A DNA stretch of 64,000 nucleotides from Chromohalobacter nigrandesensis (GTDB lineage Bacteria; Pseudomonadota; Gammaproteobacteria; Pseudomonadales; Halomonadaceae). The position numbers and the translations under genes are program-made. The notes under the pieces are model-generated. The model searched no databases, was not told the origin of the DNA, and worked only from the letters and a program-made list of their open reading frames with translations. Shown here in pieces: positions 28,626 through 38,251 of the stretch. Position 1 is the first letter of the stretch, and each line of letters begins with the position of its first letter. The stretch spans positions 1-64,000 of the forward strand of contig NZ_JAKGAM010000015.1 of the NCBI RefSeq assembly GCF_023061285.1, in the 5' to 3' direction.

Positions 28626-29507
28626 ATGCGCGAAGTAGAATCTCTGAATCTGGCCCATGGGCGCCTCGCGGCCCTGGCGTGGGGCGATGCTGACGCGCCC
28701 GTGTGGTTGGCGCTGCATGGCTGGCTGGATAACGCCGAGAGCTTTTCGCGCTTGGCACCGCTATTGGCCGAGCGTTTGGGGATTCGCATCGTCGCGATCG
28801 ACTTCCCCGGTCACGGGCGCTCGCAGCCGCGCGCCGAAGGCGGCGATTATCCGATCTGGGAATATACCCTGGACGTGTTGGACGCCCTCGATGCGCTGGG
28901 TCTCGAGCGCGCGCCGCTGCTGGCGCATTCGATGGGCGCGGCGATCGCGTGTCTAGTGGCAGCCGCGATGCCGGAGCGTGTCGCGCGGTTGGTGCTGATC
29001 GACGGCCTGGGCACCTTGACCACCGAGGTCGATGACACCGCCAAGCAGTTGCGCATGGGCTTGATCCAGCGCCGTCGTTCGCGTTCCTCGGTGCCGCGTT
29101 ATCCCGATGAGGCTACCGCCATCGCGGCGCGCGTGGCGGGCGGCGTGACGCCCATCGATGCCGACACGGCCGCGCCCTTGGTGCGCCGCAATTTGGATAC
29201 GGACGACGATGGCCACGTGCGCTTGCGCTCCGACGCTCGCTTGCTGCGTCCATCGTTGGTGCGCTTTACCACCGAGCAGATGCTGTCGCTACTGGGCAGC
29301 ATCGAGGCTCCGGTGCTGTTGCTTGAAGGCGAGCAGGGCATTCTCGCCGAGCGCGCCTACGCCCAGCGGGCTCGTGACGCCATCGCTCGGCTTACGCGGG
29401 TGATGCTGCCCGGTGGACATCATCTGCATCTCGAAGCGAATGCCGTCGACGCCGTGGCTGAGGCCATCGTCGCCGACTCGGATAAGACGACGAAGCGTAA
29501 TGCGTGA
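28626..29507 (+). CDS. Alpha/beta hydrolase
   Basis: The 293-residue product is a classic alpha/beta hydrolase. It has LALHGWLDNAESFSRLAPLLA (oxyanion hole HGW, about residue 34; quoted as HGWLDNAESFSRLAPLL), DFPGHGRSQPR, the nucleophile elbow LAHSMGAAIAC (serine about residue 102) and a C-terminal histidine in LPGGHHLHLE. The pattern is near the serine hydrolase-like (SERHL) and YbfF-type esterases. The substrate is unknown. The patatin gene begins 14 bp after its stop, on the same strand, so the two hydrolases probably form an operon. Confidence 0.87.
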   Translation: MREVESLNLAHGRLAALAWGDADAPVWLALHGWLDNAESFSRLAPLLAERLGIRIVAIDFPGHGRSQPRAEGGDYPIWEYTLDVLDALDALGLERAPLLAHSMGAAIACLVAAAMPERVARLVLIDGLGTLTTEVDDTAKQLRMGLIQRRRSRSSVPRYPDEATAIAARVAGGVTPIDADTAAPLVRRNLDTDDDGHVRLRSDARLLRPSLVRFTTEQMLSLLGSIEAPVLLLEGEQGILAERAYAQRARDAIARLTRVMLPGGHHLHLEANAVDAVAEAIVADSDKTTKRNA

Positions 29508-29521
29508 AGGAGAGCGCTGAC

Positions 29522-30568
29522 ATGGACAAGCGAGTTGCGCTGGTACTGGGTAGCGGTGGCGCGAGAGGCTACACGCATATCGGCGTGATCGAGGAATTGG
29601 TCGCTCGCGGCTATGAGATCGTCGCCATTTCGGGCTGCTCGATGGGGGCCCTGGTGGGCGGCATCTATGCCGCCGGCCAGCTCGATGCCTACCGTGACTG
29701 GGTCTGCCAGCTAGATTATTTCGATGTGCTCAAGCTGGTCGACGTGACCTGGAGTCCGATGGGGGCGATGCGGGCCAGCAAGGTCATGAACAAGCTCGAG
29801 AGCCTGATCGGGGATATCCGCATCGAGGACTTGAGCATTCCGCTGACGACCGTCGCCACCGACCTCAACCGACAGAAGGAAATCTGGTTCCAGAGTGGGC
29901 CGCTATTGCGTGCGATCCGTGCCTCCATCGCGGTCCCCGGCATCATCACGCCGGTGCATCTGGATGGGCATGTTCTCGTCGATGGGGGCTTGCTCAACCC
30001 GTTGCCGATCATCCCTACCGTGGCAGTCCACGCCGACCTGGTCGTGGCGGTCAATTCCACCGCGCAGACCTCCCGCCAAGTGACGCTTGAAGAAATGCTG
30101 CCGCCCGAGGAAGCCGCCCAGGAAGAGGCACGCGAGCGCGAGCGCGAATCCCGTGGGCAAGGGTTCGGCAGTTGGCTGGGCGGCGTGCGCGAACGTGTGC
30201 AGCACATGTTCAGCAACGGCCACGGACCGGAAGGCGGCGAAGAGGGTGAATCCTCCGAGCAAGCGGCTACCGAACGCGCCTGGAGCAAGCTCGATATGAT
30301 GCTGGCGTCGTTCGATATCACCCAGGCGGCATTGGCCAAGTACAAGGTGGCCGGTTATCCGCCCGATGTCCTGATCGAGGTCCCCAAGAGCGTGTGCGGT
30401 GCCTATGAGTTTCACCGTGCCGAGGCGCTGATTCAATTGGGCCATCATCTGGCCGCCCAGGCCATCGACCGTTACGAGGGGAAGCGCGACTTGACCGAAA
30501 CGGGAGGGGATTTGACTGAGGCCAAGCATTATCCGCTGATGACACCCGCCAGGCGCAAGCCGAGTTGA
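29522..30568 (+). CDS. Patatin-like phospholipase (RssA-like)
   Basis: The 348-residue product carries all patatin elements: the oxyanion glycine-rich loop GSGGARGYTHIGV (residues 10-22), the nucleophile elbow GCSMG (serine 40) and the DGG motif of the Ser-Asp dyad (about residue 153). A region of charged, low-complexity sequence (about 195-250) separates the catalytic domain from a conserved tail. Members hydrolyse acyl chains of lipids. E. coli RssA is the nearest named relative I recall. The start at 29522 follows AAGGAG with 9-nt spacing. An in-frame GTG at 29504 has no such site. Confidence 0.88.
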   Translation: MDKRVALVLGSGGARGYTHIGVIEELVARGYEIVAISGCSMGALVGGIYAAGQLDAYRDWVCQLDYFDVLKLVDVTWSPMGAMRASKVMNKLESLIGDIRIEDLSIPLTTVATDLNRQKEIWFQSGPLLRAIRASIAVPGIITPVHLDGHVLVDGGLLNPLPIIPTVAVHADLVVAVNSTAQTSRQVTLEEMLPPEEAAQEEARERERESRGQGFGSWLGGVRERVQHMFSNGHGPEGGEEGESSEQAATERAWSKLDMMLASFDITQAALAKYKVAGYPPDVLIEVPKSVCGAYEFHRAEALIQLGHHLAAQAIDRYEGKRDLTETGGDLTEAKHYPLMTPARRKPS

Positions 30569-30637
30569 AGCCTGGGACGTTAGTTGAAACCTTAGAAGCT
30601 AGTTGAAACGTCGATGTTCGTGGCCGGTGGCGGTCGT

Positions 30638-31228
30638 TTATAACGTATCGCCGCGCCGACGGAGAAGGATATACACTGCCCCGGTACCGCCATCCGCATC
30701 GCGTGCCGAGCAGAAAGCGAGTACCGCGGGCCATTCGCGCAGCCAGGCATTGACGTGGCTCTTGATGACCGGGTAATCGTCGTCCTTGCCGAGCAGCGAT
30801 GCACGGGCCTTGCCGTGTACCACGAGCACACAACGCCAGCGTTGTCCGTGGGCGTCGTGAAGGAAGGTTTCGAGTTGCTCGCGTGCCTCGCTGACGGTGT
30901 AGCCATGAAGATCCAGCCCAGCTTCCCACTCGATATTGCCGCGCTTGAGTTGTGTCCGCGTTCGGTAGGGAAGATCGGGAACCGCGAATTCCAGTGCCTC
31001 GCTGGGACGTACCGGCTCGACGCGTCCATCGCTAGTGCGGCTGGTGGGCGCTTGGATGTCGGCGCTGGTGGCGGCCGCGCGGCGCTCCGCCATGGCATCG
31101 TCGTCGTGGCGGCGCGGGCGCCCGATATCGGCGCGGTTGCTGTGCAGGCGATGCACACCGGCGTCTTCCAGCGCTTGACGAAACGCGTTGATATCGGCGT
31201 CGTCGGGCTGGCCACGGCGTCGGCTCAT
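30638..31228 (-). CDS. Smr domain protein (SmrA/YdaL-like)
   Basis: The 196-residue product has a charged N-terminal half and a C-terminal Smr (MutS2-related) domain from about residue 95. The LDLHGYTVSEAREQL motif and the VVHGKARAS segment are diagnostic. Smr domains act as DNA or RNA nucleases. E. coli SmrA and SmrB are the stand-alone forms, and SmrB cleaves mRNA at collided ribosomes. The start at 31228 follows GGGGAG at 7-nt spacing. It is convergent with the patatin gene and divergent from prmB, an order often seen for Smr proteins next to prmB-aroC. Confidence 0.88.
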   Translation of the reverse strand: MSRRRGQPDDADINAFRQALEDAGVHRLHSNRADIGRPRRHDDDAMAERRAAATSADIQAPTSRTSDGRVEPVRPSEALEFAVPDLPYRTRTQLKRGNIEWEAGLDLHGYTVSEAREQLETFLHDAHGQRWRCVLVVHGKARASLLGKDDDYPVIKSHVNAWLREWPAVLAFCSARDADGGTGAVYILLRRRGDTL

Positions 31229-31356
31229 GACGAAACTCCCCAAGCGGCACGGTCGGTTGAAAGGCCTCCCAGTATAGCGACTTGCTCACGGCTGTGAACC
31301 GGCGCGTGCTGCGGGTACAATCGTCGATTCCATGGAACCGCTTAACAGGATGCTTC

Positions 31357-32310
31357 GTGCCTGCTTCCCGACCGACCGACGTTTCCACGCTGACCCTCGA
31401 TGACGCGTCACTGGCCGAAGGGCTGGTGTCGCTGCGTGACTGCCTGCGCTGGGCAACCAGTGAATTCAATGCGCACCGCTTGCATTTCGGGCATGGCACG
31501 GCCAGCTCGTGGGATGAGGCGGTGGGGCTGGTACTGGGTGCGTTGCATCTGCCCTGGGATACCGATCCCGCAGTCCTCGATGCCCGCCTGTTGCCGATCG
31601 AGCGTCGTCGGGTCGTGAGCCTGGTGCGCCAGCGCATCGAGCAGCGCATGCCATTGCCGTATCTGCTGGGCGAGGCCTTCTTCGCCGGCCACCCCTTCGA
31701 GGTCGATGAACGGGTGCTGATTCCGCGCTCGCCGATTGCGGAGCTGATCGAGGACGGCTTTGCGGCCTGGTTCCCCCAGTGGTCGCCGACGCGGGTGCTG
31801 GATTTGTGCGCGGGCTCCGGTTGTATCGGCATCGCTACGGCGCTGTACCTGCCCACGGCCGAGGTCGACCTGGTCGATATCAGCCCCGAGGCCCTGGCGG
31901 TGGCCAAGGCCAACATCGTGCGTCACGATGTTGGCAAGCGCGTTCGCGCGGTGACCTCGGATTTGTTCGCCGGTGTGGCCGGGCAACGCTATGACCTCAT
32001 CGTTTCCAATCCGCCCTATGTGGACGCGCGTGATCTGGCGGGCATGCCGGCCGAGTTCCGCCACGAGCCGAACCTGGCCTTGGCGGCGGGTGATGACGGT
32101 CTGGATATTGTGCGCCGTATGCTGCGCGAGGCGCGTGAGCATTTGACCGACGATGGTGTGTTGATCGTCGAAGTGGGCAATTCCGCGCGGCATCTCGACG
32201 CGGCGTTTCCCGAGGTTCCGTTCTTGTGGCTCGAGTTCGAGCGCGGCGGCGAGGGCGTGTTTGCGCTGACCGCTGCCGAGCTCGACCAATACGCGACATC
32301 GTTCGCCTGA
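31357..32310 (+). CDS. prmB: 50S ribosomal protein L3 glutamine methyltransferase PrmB
   Basis: PrmB methylates a glutamine of ribosomal protein L3 with S-adenosylmethionine. The 317-residue product has the N-terminal helical domain and a Rossmann methyltransferase domain with [17 protein letters not shown] (motif I) and the substrate-binding NPPY in [13 protein letters not shown]. The [17 protein letters not shown] segment is typical of PrmB/PrmC. The start is GTG at 31357 after AGGA. Upstream frame has no family sequence. aroC begins 17 bp after the stop, the common prmB-aroC pairing. Confidence 0.94.
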   Translation: MPASRPTDVSTLTLDDASLAEGLVSLRDCLRWATSEFNAHRLHFGHGTASSWDEAVGLVLGALHLPWDTDPAVLDARLLPIERRRVVSLVRQRIEQRMPLPYLLGEAFFAGHPFEVDERVLIPRSPIAELIEDGFAAWFPQWSPTRVLDLCAGSGCIGIATALYLPTAEVDLVDISPEALAVAKANIVRHDVGKRVRAVTSDLFAGVAGQRYDLIVSNPPYVDARDLAGMPAEFRHEPNLALAAGDDGLDIVRRMLREAREHLTDDGVLIVEVGNSARHLDAAFPEVPFLWLEFERGGEGVFALTAAELDQYATSFA

Positions 32311-32327
32311 TCGTTGAGGAGCGCGGA

Positions 32328-33413
32328 ATGTCCGGCAATACGTTTGGCAAGTTATTCACCGTCACCACCTTCGGCGAGAGCCACGGCGAAGCGTTGGGCG
32401 CAATCGTCGACGGATGCCCGCCGGGGCTCGAGCTCGATGTCTCGGATTTACAGCATGATCTGGATCGGCGGCGACCGGGCACTTCGCGGCATACCACGCA
32501 GCGCCGCGAGCCCGACCAGGTGCGTATCCTCTCAGGGGTTTTCGAGGGCGTTACCACCGGCACGCCGATTGGCCTGCTGATCGAGAATACCGACCAGCGC
32601 TCGAATGACTATTCGAAGATCAAGGATCAGTTCCGCCCTGCGCATGCCGACTACACCTATCATCACAAGTACGGGATTCGTGACTATCGCGGCGGTGGGC
32701 GCTCCAGTGCCCGCGAGACGGCCATGCGTGTTGCCGCCGGGGCCATTGCACGCAAGTACCTGGCGTCGCAGGGTATCCGCGTGCGTGGCTACATGAGTCA
32801 GTTAGGCCCCATCGGTATCGACTTCAAACAGTGGGAGGCGGTCGATAGCAACCCGTTCTTCTGCCCCGACCCGGATAAGGTCCCTGAACTCGAGGCCTTC
32901 ATGGATCAGTTGCGCCGCGACCAGGACAGCGTTGGAGCGCGGATCACCGTCGTCGCCGAGGGGGTGCCGGTGGGGCTTGGCGAGCCGGTCTTCGATCGCC
33001 TGGATGCCGAGCTGGCCCATGGCTTGATGAGCATCAACGCCGTCAAGGGTGTGGAGATCGGTGATGGCTTCGCCGCCGTGGCGAGTCGCGGCAGCGAGCA
33101 CCGCGATGAGATGACGCCCGAAGGTTTCCTCTCCAATCATGCCGGGGGCGTGTTGGGCGGGATCAGTTCCGGTCAGGCACTGGTCGCGCACTTGGCGCTC
33201 AAGCCGACCTCCAGCATCACCCAGCCGGGACGTTCGATCGATATCCACGGCGATCCCGTCGAGGTCGTCACCAAGGGGCGCCATGACCCCTGCGTGGGCA
33301 TTCGGGCCACGCCCATCGCCGAGGCGATGATGGCGCTGACGCTGATGGATCACTTCTTGCGCCAGCGCGCCCAGAACGCGGGTGTCGAGGTGGAGACCCC
33401 ATGCCTGACGTAA
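32328..33413 (+). CDS. aroC: Chorismate synthase
   Basis: AroC converts 5-enolpyruvylshikimate-3-phosphate to chorismate with reduced FMN, the last common step of aromatic synthesis. The 361-residue product has [20 protein letters not shown] at the N-terminus, the [16 protein letters not shown] block, [20 protein letters not shown] (quoted as [16 protein letters not shown]) and [20 protein letters not shown] near the C-terminus. GAGGAG lies before the ATG at 32328. It follows prmB closely. Just after its stop lies a gene graveyard with relics of phaC and an aldolase. Confidence 0.97.
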   Translation: MSGNTFGKLFTVTTFGESHGEALGAIVDGCPPGLELDVSDLQHDLDRRRPGTSRHTTQRREPDQVRILSGVFEGVTTGTPIGLLIENTDQRSNDYSKIKDQFRPAHADYTYHHKYGIRDYRGGGRSSARETAMRVAAGAIARKYLASQGIRVRGYMSQLGPIGIDFKQWEAVDSNPFFCPDPDKVPELEAFMDQLRRDQDSVGARITVVAEGVPVGLGEPVFDRLDAELAHGLMSINAVKGVEIGDGFAAVASRGSEHRDEMTPEGFLSNHAGGVLGGISSGQALVAHLALKPTSSITQPGRSIDIHGDPVEVVTKGRHDPCVGIRATPIAEAMMALTLMDHFLRQRAQNAGVEVETPCLT

Positions 33414-33458
33414 GCGTTGTCGTGTGAACGTCGTTGTATCGGAAAGTTGCTTAACAGG

Positions 33459-33533
33459 TGCTACGTGCTCGACCTGCGTCCGGATAACTCGCTGGTGAAA
33501 TGGCTGGTGGCGCAGGGGCATACGGTACTCGGG
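33459..33533 (+). pseudogene. Relic of a polyhydroxyalkanoate synthase gene (phaC fragment)
   Basis: A 25-codon stretch reads YVLDLRPDNSLVKWLV, then AQGHTVLG. This is the highly conserved internal block of class I/II PHA synthases (I-L-D-L-x-P-x-N-S-L-V-x-W-L-V-x-Q-G-H-T-V). Homology stops where the family continues with F-x-x-S-W, and the frame then runs through non-homologous sequence to a stop at about 33578. Nothing upstream or downstream resembles the rest of a synthase. The fragment is therefore a deletion remnant, with no start or ribosome-binding site of its own. Recognition is from memory of the family motif. Confidence 0.75.
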
Positions 33534-33588
33534 CGAGGGCGACATGGGGTCTTGAGGTCGGCCTATTTTCTCGGCGTTTAGTTCTGCT

Positions 33589-33678
33589 GGCGACGCCTTC
33601 ATGCATGTCGAGGCGTGCCAGCCAGCGAAACGCGCAGGCCAGTTGTTCGCGTGGGTTGCCGAGATTCAAGGCAGTCAT
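33589..33678 (-). pseudogene. Truncated class II aldolase/adducin gene (N-terminal 30 codons)
   Basis: On the minus strand an ATG with a good AGGAGGA ribosome-binding site opens a frame starting MTALNLGNPREQLACAFRW, followed by LARLDMHEGVA. This matches the N-terminus of class II aldolase/adducin-like proteins (R-E-Q-L-A-x-A-x-R-x-x-A-R-L-x-M-H-E-G-V-x-N-H). The homology ends at GVA, exactly before the metal-binding NH segment. The frame then runs through unrelated codons toward the phaC relic. An intact start with an abrupt end indicates that a deletion joined two former genes. Confidence 0.7.
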
Positions 33679-33736
33679 TTGTCCTCCTCTTTGTATGAAT
33701 GGTGTGCACTCGATAACGATGCTAGCGCGCTACGGT

Positions 33737-34633
33737 TCAATTCAGCCAGTGCCTGGCGTGGCGGTCGCGGTCATCATCCAGCATCTCTAGCATGGCCCTG
33801 GCGGCGTTGGAGAGGGTACGGCTCTTGTGAAACAGGTAGCCCAGCGGACGCTGGATGGGGCGGTGGTCGATGGGCAGAATCTGGATGTCGTCGTCGATCA
33901 TGGTCTCGGGCAGTACGCTCCAGCCCAGCCCGATGGCGACCATCATCTTGAGCGTCTCGAGGTAGTTGGTGGACAGCGAGACGTTTACCTTGAGGCCGTC
34001 GCGGGCGAAGGTATCCACCACGATGCCGCGGGTGAAGGTCAAATGCCCTGGCAGCACGGCGTCGTAATCGGACAGTGCCGACAAGGCGAGCTCTTCGCGG
34101 CCGGCAAGGGCATGCTCGCGTCCGCAGACGAAACGCAACTGGTCGATCCACACCGGCACGACCGTCAGCGCCGGATCGGGCACTGGCGCCAGCGTGACTA
34201 CGGCAAGCTCCAGTTCGCCATCCAGCACACCCTGATAGGCCTGCTCGGAATCCAGGAAACGCATGTCCATGCGCACCTCGGGATGCGCCTGGGTATAGGC
34301 CTTGAGAATCGGCGGTAGGCGATGCAGGCCGACATGATGGCTGGTCGCCATGGTCAGGCTGCCGCTGACGTCGCCGGCGAGGTTGGAAAGCGCGCGACGG
34401 CTGTCGTCGAACATCACCAGGATCTCGCGGGCACGGGGCAGTAGCGTGCGCCCGGCTTCGGTGAGCGTCACGCGGCGGTTGATACGGTCGAATAACTGTG
34501 CCCCGACCTGAGCTTCAAGCCCCGCGATCCGCTTGCTGACCGCAGGCTGGGTAAGATGCAGTTGCTCGGCGGCGAGCGAGAAAGAACCATTGTCGGCCAC
34601 GGCGAGAAACGCTTGCAGGCTTTGTGTGTCCAT
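33737..34633 (-). CDS. LysR family transcriptional regulator, divergent from leuC
   Basis: The 298-residue product has the LysR helix-turn-helix (residues 3-60: LQAFLAVADNGSFSLAAEQLHLTQPAVSKRI, quoted as GSFSLAAEQLHLTQPAVSKR) and a periplasmic-binding-protein-like effector domain. It is transcribed away from leuCDB with 191 bp between the two starts, so regulation of leucine synthesis is likely, as for similarly placed LysR genes in pseudomonads. Direct effector knowledge is lacking. The strand has no other gene before the aldolase relic. Confidence 0.9.
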   Translation of the reverse strand: MDTQSLQAFLAVADNGSFSLAAEQLHLTQPAVSKRIAGLEAQVGAQLFDRINRRVTLTEAGRTLLPRAREILVMFDDSRRALSNLAGDVSGSLTMATSHHVGLHRLPPILKAYTQAHPEVRMDMRFLDSEQAYQGVLDGELELAVVTLAPVPDPALTVVPVWIDQLRFVCGREHALAGREELALSALSDYDAVLPGHLTFTRGIVVDTFARDGLKVNVSLSTNYLETLKMMVAIGLGWSVLPETMIDDDIQILPIDHRPIQRPLGYLFHKSRTLSNAARAMLEMLDDDRDRHARHWLN

Positions 34634-34672
34634 GGCGGTGCTCTATTCGGTTTCTATTCTATAAAGGAATGC

Positions 34673-34698
34673 AAAGCATAAATAACATGAATTGCTTT
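34673..34698. promoter_or_regulatory. Candidate LysR-type site between lysR and leuC
   Basis: Within the 191-bp divergent region, AAAGCA (34673-34678) is inverted as TGCTTT (34693-34698) across a 14-bp gap in an AT-rich patch. A second 6-bp dyad, ATCCAT/ATGGAT, lies at 34700-34727. Either could be the regulator's binding site. The evidence is symmetry and place only. Confidence 0.3.
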
Positions 34699-34824
34699 TA
34701 TCCATAGTCCCCCTTAGGCTCATGGATATCAAGGTTGCGCCGGTTATCGCGGCGCATTGCAAAGCGGCATAGATCGCTATCGCCCAATCTTCCCGGTCGG
34801 GGAGGCACGAGTGGAGGAGATTCC

Positions 34825-36288
34825 ATGGCAGGCCAGACTCTTTACGACAAGCTTTGGTCGCGGCACCTGGTAAAGGAACGCGACGATGGCACGGCGTTGA
34901 TCTACATCGATCGTCACCTGCTGCACGAGGTGACCTCGCCCCAGGCCTTCGAAGGGCTGCGTCTCGCCGGGCGCAAGCCATGGCGGCTGGACACCAACCT
35001 CGCCACGCCGGACCATAACGTGCCGACCACGCTCAAGGAGCGTGCCGAGGGCAACGCCGGTATCGTCGATTCGGTCTCGCGCATTCAGGTCGAGACGCTG
35101 GATGACAACTGCACCAGCTTTGGCATCGAGGAATTTCGCATCAACGACGCGCGCCAGGGGATCGTGCACGTCGTGGGGCCGGAGCAGGGTGCCACACAGC
35201 CCGGTATGACGGTCGTCTGCGGTGATTCGCATACCGCCACGCACGGCGCCTTCGGGGCCTTGGCGCACGGCATCGGCACCTCCGAGGTCGAGCACGTGCT
35301 GGCGACGCAGTGCCTGATTCAGCAAAAAATGAAGAACATGCAGGTGCGCGTCGAAGGTGAACTGGGTCTCGGCGTGACGGCGAAGGATATCGTGCTGGCC
35401 GTGATCGGCAAGATCGGCACGGCCGGCGGTACCGGCTACGCCATCGAGTTCGCCGGCAGTGCGATTCGCGAGCTGTCCATGGAAGGTCGTATGACCATCT
35501 GCAACATGGCCATCGAGGCCGGCGCGCGCGTGGGCCTGGTGGCGGTCGACGAGACCACGGTCGAGTACCTGCGTCGGCGCCCCTTCGCGCCCAGCGAGGA
35601 ATACTGGGATGCGGCGGTCGCCGACTGGCGCGAGCTGGTCTCCGATGGCGATGCGGATTTCGACAAGGTCGTCGAGCTCGATGCTGCCGCGATCGAACCG
35701 CAGGTTACCTGGGGCACCAGTCCGGAAATGGTCGCGGGCGTCGGTGCGCAGGTACCGGATCCGGCCGCCGCCGGCGACGAGACCGTGCAGAAAGGCGTTT
35801 CGCGTGCGCTCGAGTACATGGGGCTTTATTCGGGCCAGCAGATCACCGACATCCGGCTCGACAAGGTCTTCATTGGCTCGTGCACCAACTCGCGCATCGA
35901 GGATCTGCGCGAGGCGGCCAAGGTCGCCAAAGGCCGCAAGGTGGCGGATACCATCCAACTGGCGATGGTCGTGCCCGGTTCCGGGCTGGTCAAGCGCCAG
36001 GCCGAGGAGGAAGGGCTGGACAAGATCTTCCTCGAAGCGGGCTTCGAATGGCGTGAGCCGGGGTGCTCCATGTGTCTGGCGATGAACGCCGACAAACTGG
36101 GGGCCGGCGAGCACTGCGCCTCGACCTCGAATCGTAACTTCGAGGGGCGCCAGGGCTTTGGGGGCCGCACGCATCTGGTGAGCCCCGCCATGGCGGCGGC
36201 GGCGGCCATCGCCGGTCATTTCGTCGATGTGCGCGACTTCGGTGCCGAGCGCGCCGCCAACGACGACAGCCAAGTACAGGAGGCGTGA
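34825..36288 (+). CDS. leuC: 3-isopropylmalate dehydratase large subunit
   Basis: LeuC with LeuD forms isopropylmalate isomerase of leucine synthesis. The 487-residue subunit belongs to the aconitase superfamily and carries the [4Fe-4S] ligands: one cysteine in FIGSCTNSR and two in [11 protein letters not shown]. Other blocks are [41 protein letters not shown] (quoted as [19 protein letters not shown]) and the [11 protein letters not shown] motif. The start at 34825 follows GGAGGAG. leuD begins 2 nt after the stop. The protein is slightly longer than the usual 466-475 residues because of its C-terminal tail. Confidence 0.97.
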   Translation: MAGQTLYDKLWSRHLVKERDDGTALIYIDRHLLHEVTSPQAFEGLRLAGRKPWRLDTNLATPDHNVPTTLKERAEGNAGIVDSVSRIQVETLDDNCTSFGIEEFRINDARQGIVHVVGPEQGATQPGMTVVCGDSHTATHGAFGALAHGIGTSEVEHVLATQCLIQQKMKNMQVRVEGELGLGVTAKDIVLAVIGKIGTAGGTGYAIEFAGSAIRELSMEGRMTICNMAIEAGARVGLVAVDETTVEYLRRRPFAPSEEYWDAAVADWRELVSDGDADFDKVVELDAAAIEPQVTWGTSPEMVAGVGAQVPDPAAAGDETVQKGVSRALEYMGLYSGQQITDIRLDKVFIGSCTNSRIEDLREAAKVAKGRKVADTIQLAMVVPGSGLVKRQAEEEGLDKIFLEAGFEWREPGCSMCLAMNADKLGAGEHCASTSNRNFEGRQGFGGRTHLVSPAMAAAAAIAGHFVDVRDFGAERAANDDSQVQEA

Positions 36289-36290
36289 GC

Positions 36291-36938
36291 ATGCGACAGT
36301 TCGACCGCCATCAGGGCCTCGTGGCGCCCATGGATCGCGCCAACGTGGACACGGACCTGATCATTCCCAAGCAGTTTCTGAAGTCGATCAAGCGTACCGG
36401 CTTCGGCCCCAATCTGTTCGACGAGCTGCGTTACCTGGATGAAGGTTATCCGGGGCAGGATGTCGCGAATCGCCCGCTCAATCCGGACTTCGTGCTCAAC
36501 CAGTCGCGCTATCAGGGCGCCAGTGTGCTGCTGGCGCGCCGCAACTTCGGCTGCGGCAGTTCGCGCGAGCATGCGCCCTGGGCGCTGGAAGATTTCGGCT
36601 TCCGCGTGATCATCGCGCCGAGCTTTGCCGATATCTTCTTCAACAACGCCTTCAAGAATGGCTTGTTGCTGATTACCTTCGACGAAGCCACGGTGGATCG
36701 CCTTTTCCAGGAAGCCGAGGCCGAGGAGGGCTATCGTCTGGATGTCGATCTGGAAAGCCAGCAGATCATCACGCCCCATGGCGAGACACTCACCTTCGAG
36801 GTCGATTCGTTTCGCAAGCAATGCTTGCTCGAAGGGCTGGACGATATCGGCTTGACGCTCAAAGACGCCGATGCCATTGCGGATTTCGAGCAGCGCCATC
36901 GCCAGGCGCGGCCGTGGCTATTCCGTCAGGCCGGATGA
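36291..36938 (+). CDS. leuD: 3-isopropylmalate dehydratase small subunit
   Basis: LeuD is the swivel-domain partner of LeuC. The 215-residue product has [31 protein letters not shown] near the N-terminus (quoted as [18 protein letters not shown]) and the substrate-specificity region [20 protein letters not shown]. The ATG at 36291 is chosen over an in-frame GTG at 36285 because AGGAGG (36278-36283) is correctly spaced only for the ATG. It lies immediately after leuC, and leuB follows after 177 bp. Confidence 0.97.
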   Translation: MRQFDRHQGLVAPMDRANVDTDLIIPKQFLKSIKRTGFGPNLFDELRYLDEGYPGQDVANRPLNPDFVLNQSRYQGASVLLARRNFGCGSSREHAPWALEDFGFRVIIAPSFADIFFNNAFKNGLLLITFDEATVDRLFQEAEAEEGYRLDVDLESQQIITPHGETLTFEVDSFRKQCLLEGLDDIGLTLKDADAIADFEQRHRQARPWLFRQAG

Positions 36939-37115
36939 CGCCTGCAACCCCTGAATAACAACAACGCTGGACACAACCCACAGGGAGGATCCGGCCCCCG
37001 GGTCGGGATGGCAGGGAATGCCCATCTTCTCGTGGTCGGCGTCGCGGCGCCGGCCACCCATGAACCATCAGTCACGTCATCCACGATGATGTGTCGAGCA
37101 GCGAGAGAGTACGCC

Positions 37116-38195
37116 ATGAGTCGCAAGATTCTCGTTCTACCGGGCGACGGTATCGGTCCGGAAATCACCCGCGAGGCGGTCAAGATCCTCAACGCATGCC
37201 GCGAGACGGGGCTGGACGTCGACCTTGAGGAAGGTCTAGTCGGCGGGGCGGCAATCGACGCCCAGGGCGTACCGTTGCCCGATGAGACGCTGGCGCAGGC
37301 CAAGGCGGCTGATGCCGTATTGCTGGGCGCCGTGGGCGGTCCCAAATGGGACAAGATCGAAGATCTGGCCAAGCGGCCGGAGAAAGGCCTGCTGGGCCTG
37401 CGCAAGAACCTCAACCTGTTCGGCAATCTGCGCCCGGCGCTGCTCTATCCGCAGCTCGCCTCGGCCTCGAGCCTCAAGCCGGAGATCGTCGCGGGGCTGG
37501 ATATCATGATCGTGCGCGAGCTTACCGGTGGCATCTACTTTGGCCAGCCGCGCGGTATCGAGGAGCGCGATGGCGAAAAAGTCGGCTTCAATACCTACGT
37601 CTATGCCGAGCACGAGATCGAACGCATTGGCCGGGTCGCCTTCGAAATGGCGCGTGCGCGCAGCGGCAAGCTCTGCTCGGTGGACAAGGCCAACGTGCTC
37701 GAGGCCACCATCCTGTGGCGCGAGGTGATGGAGCGCCTGGCCCCGGAGTATCCGGATGTCGAGTTGTCGCACATGTACGTCGACAACGCCGCCATGCAAC
37801 TGGTGCGCGCGCCCAAGCAATTCGACGTCATCGTTACCGGCAACATGTTCGGTGATATCCTCTCCGACGCGGCGGCGATGCTGACGGGCTCGATCGGCAT
37901 GTTGCCCTCGGCATCGCTCAACGAACAACGTCAGGGTATGTACGAGCCTTGCCATGGCAGTGCGCCGGATATTGCCGGCCAAGGCATTGCCAATCCGTTG
38001 GCGACGATCTTGTCGGTGGCCATGATGCTGCGTTATTCCCTCGAGGCGCCGGTGCTCGCCGAGCGTATCGAGCGTGCCGTGGGCACGGTGCTTGACCAGG
38101 GATTGCGTACCGCCGATATCGCCTTCGAGGGCACTGCGCCCGTCTCGACCCAGGCGATGGGCGATGCCGTGTTGGCGGCATTCCAGGCGCAGTGA
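37116..38195 (+). CDS. leuB: 3-isopropylmalate dehydrogenase
   Basis: LeuB oxidises and decarboxylates 3-isopropylmalate with NAD+ to 2-oxoisocaproate. The 359-residue product starts [17 protein letters not shown] and has [42 protein letters not shown] and the [20 protein letters not shown] metal/substrate region. The start at 37116 follows a GAGAG stretch. Upstream in-frame codons show no family sequence. The 177-bp gap after leuD contains no gene. asd follows 56 bp downstream, as in Pseudomonas. Confidence 0.97.
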   Translation: MSRKILVLPGDGIGPEITREAVKILNACRETGLDVDLEEGLVGGAAIDAQGVPLPDETLAQAKAADAVLLGAVGGPKWDKIEDLAKRPEKGLLGLRKNLNLFGNLRPALLYPQLASASSLKPEIVAGLDIMIVRELTGGIYFGQPRGIEERDGEKVGFNTYVYAEHEIERIGRVAFEMARARSGKLCSVDKANVLEATILWREVMERLAPEYPDVELSHMYVDNAAMQLVRAPKQFDVIVTGNMFGDILSDAAAMLTGSIGMLPSASLNEQRQGMYEPCHGSAPDIAGQGIANPLATILSVAMMLRYSLEAPVLAERIERAVGTVLDQGLRTADIAFEGTAPVSTQAMGDAVLAAFQAQ

Positions 38196-38251
38196 GTGCG
38201 GCTCACGTATCATGGCCATACGCCCATTCGTAGATTTCAGGAGGACGACAC

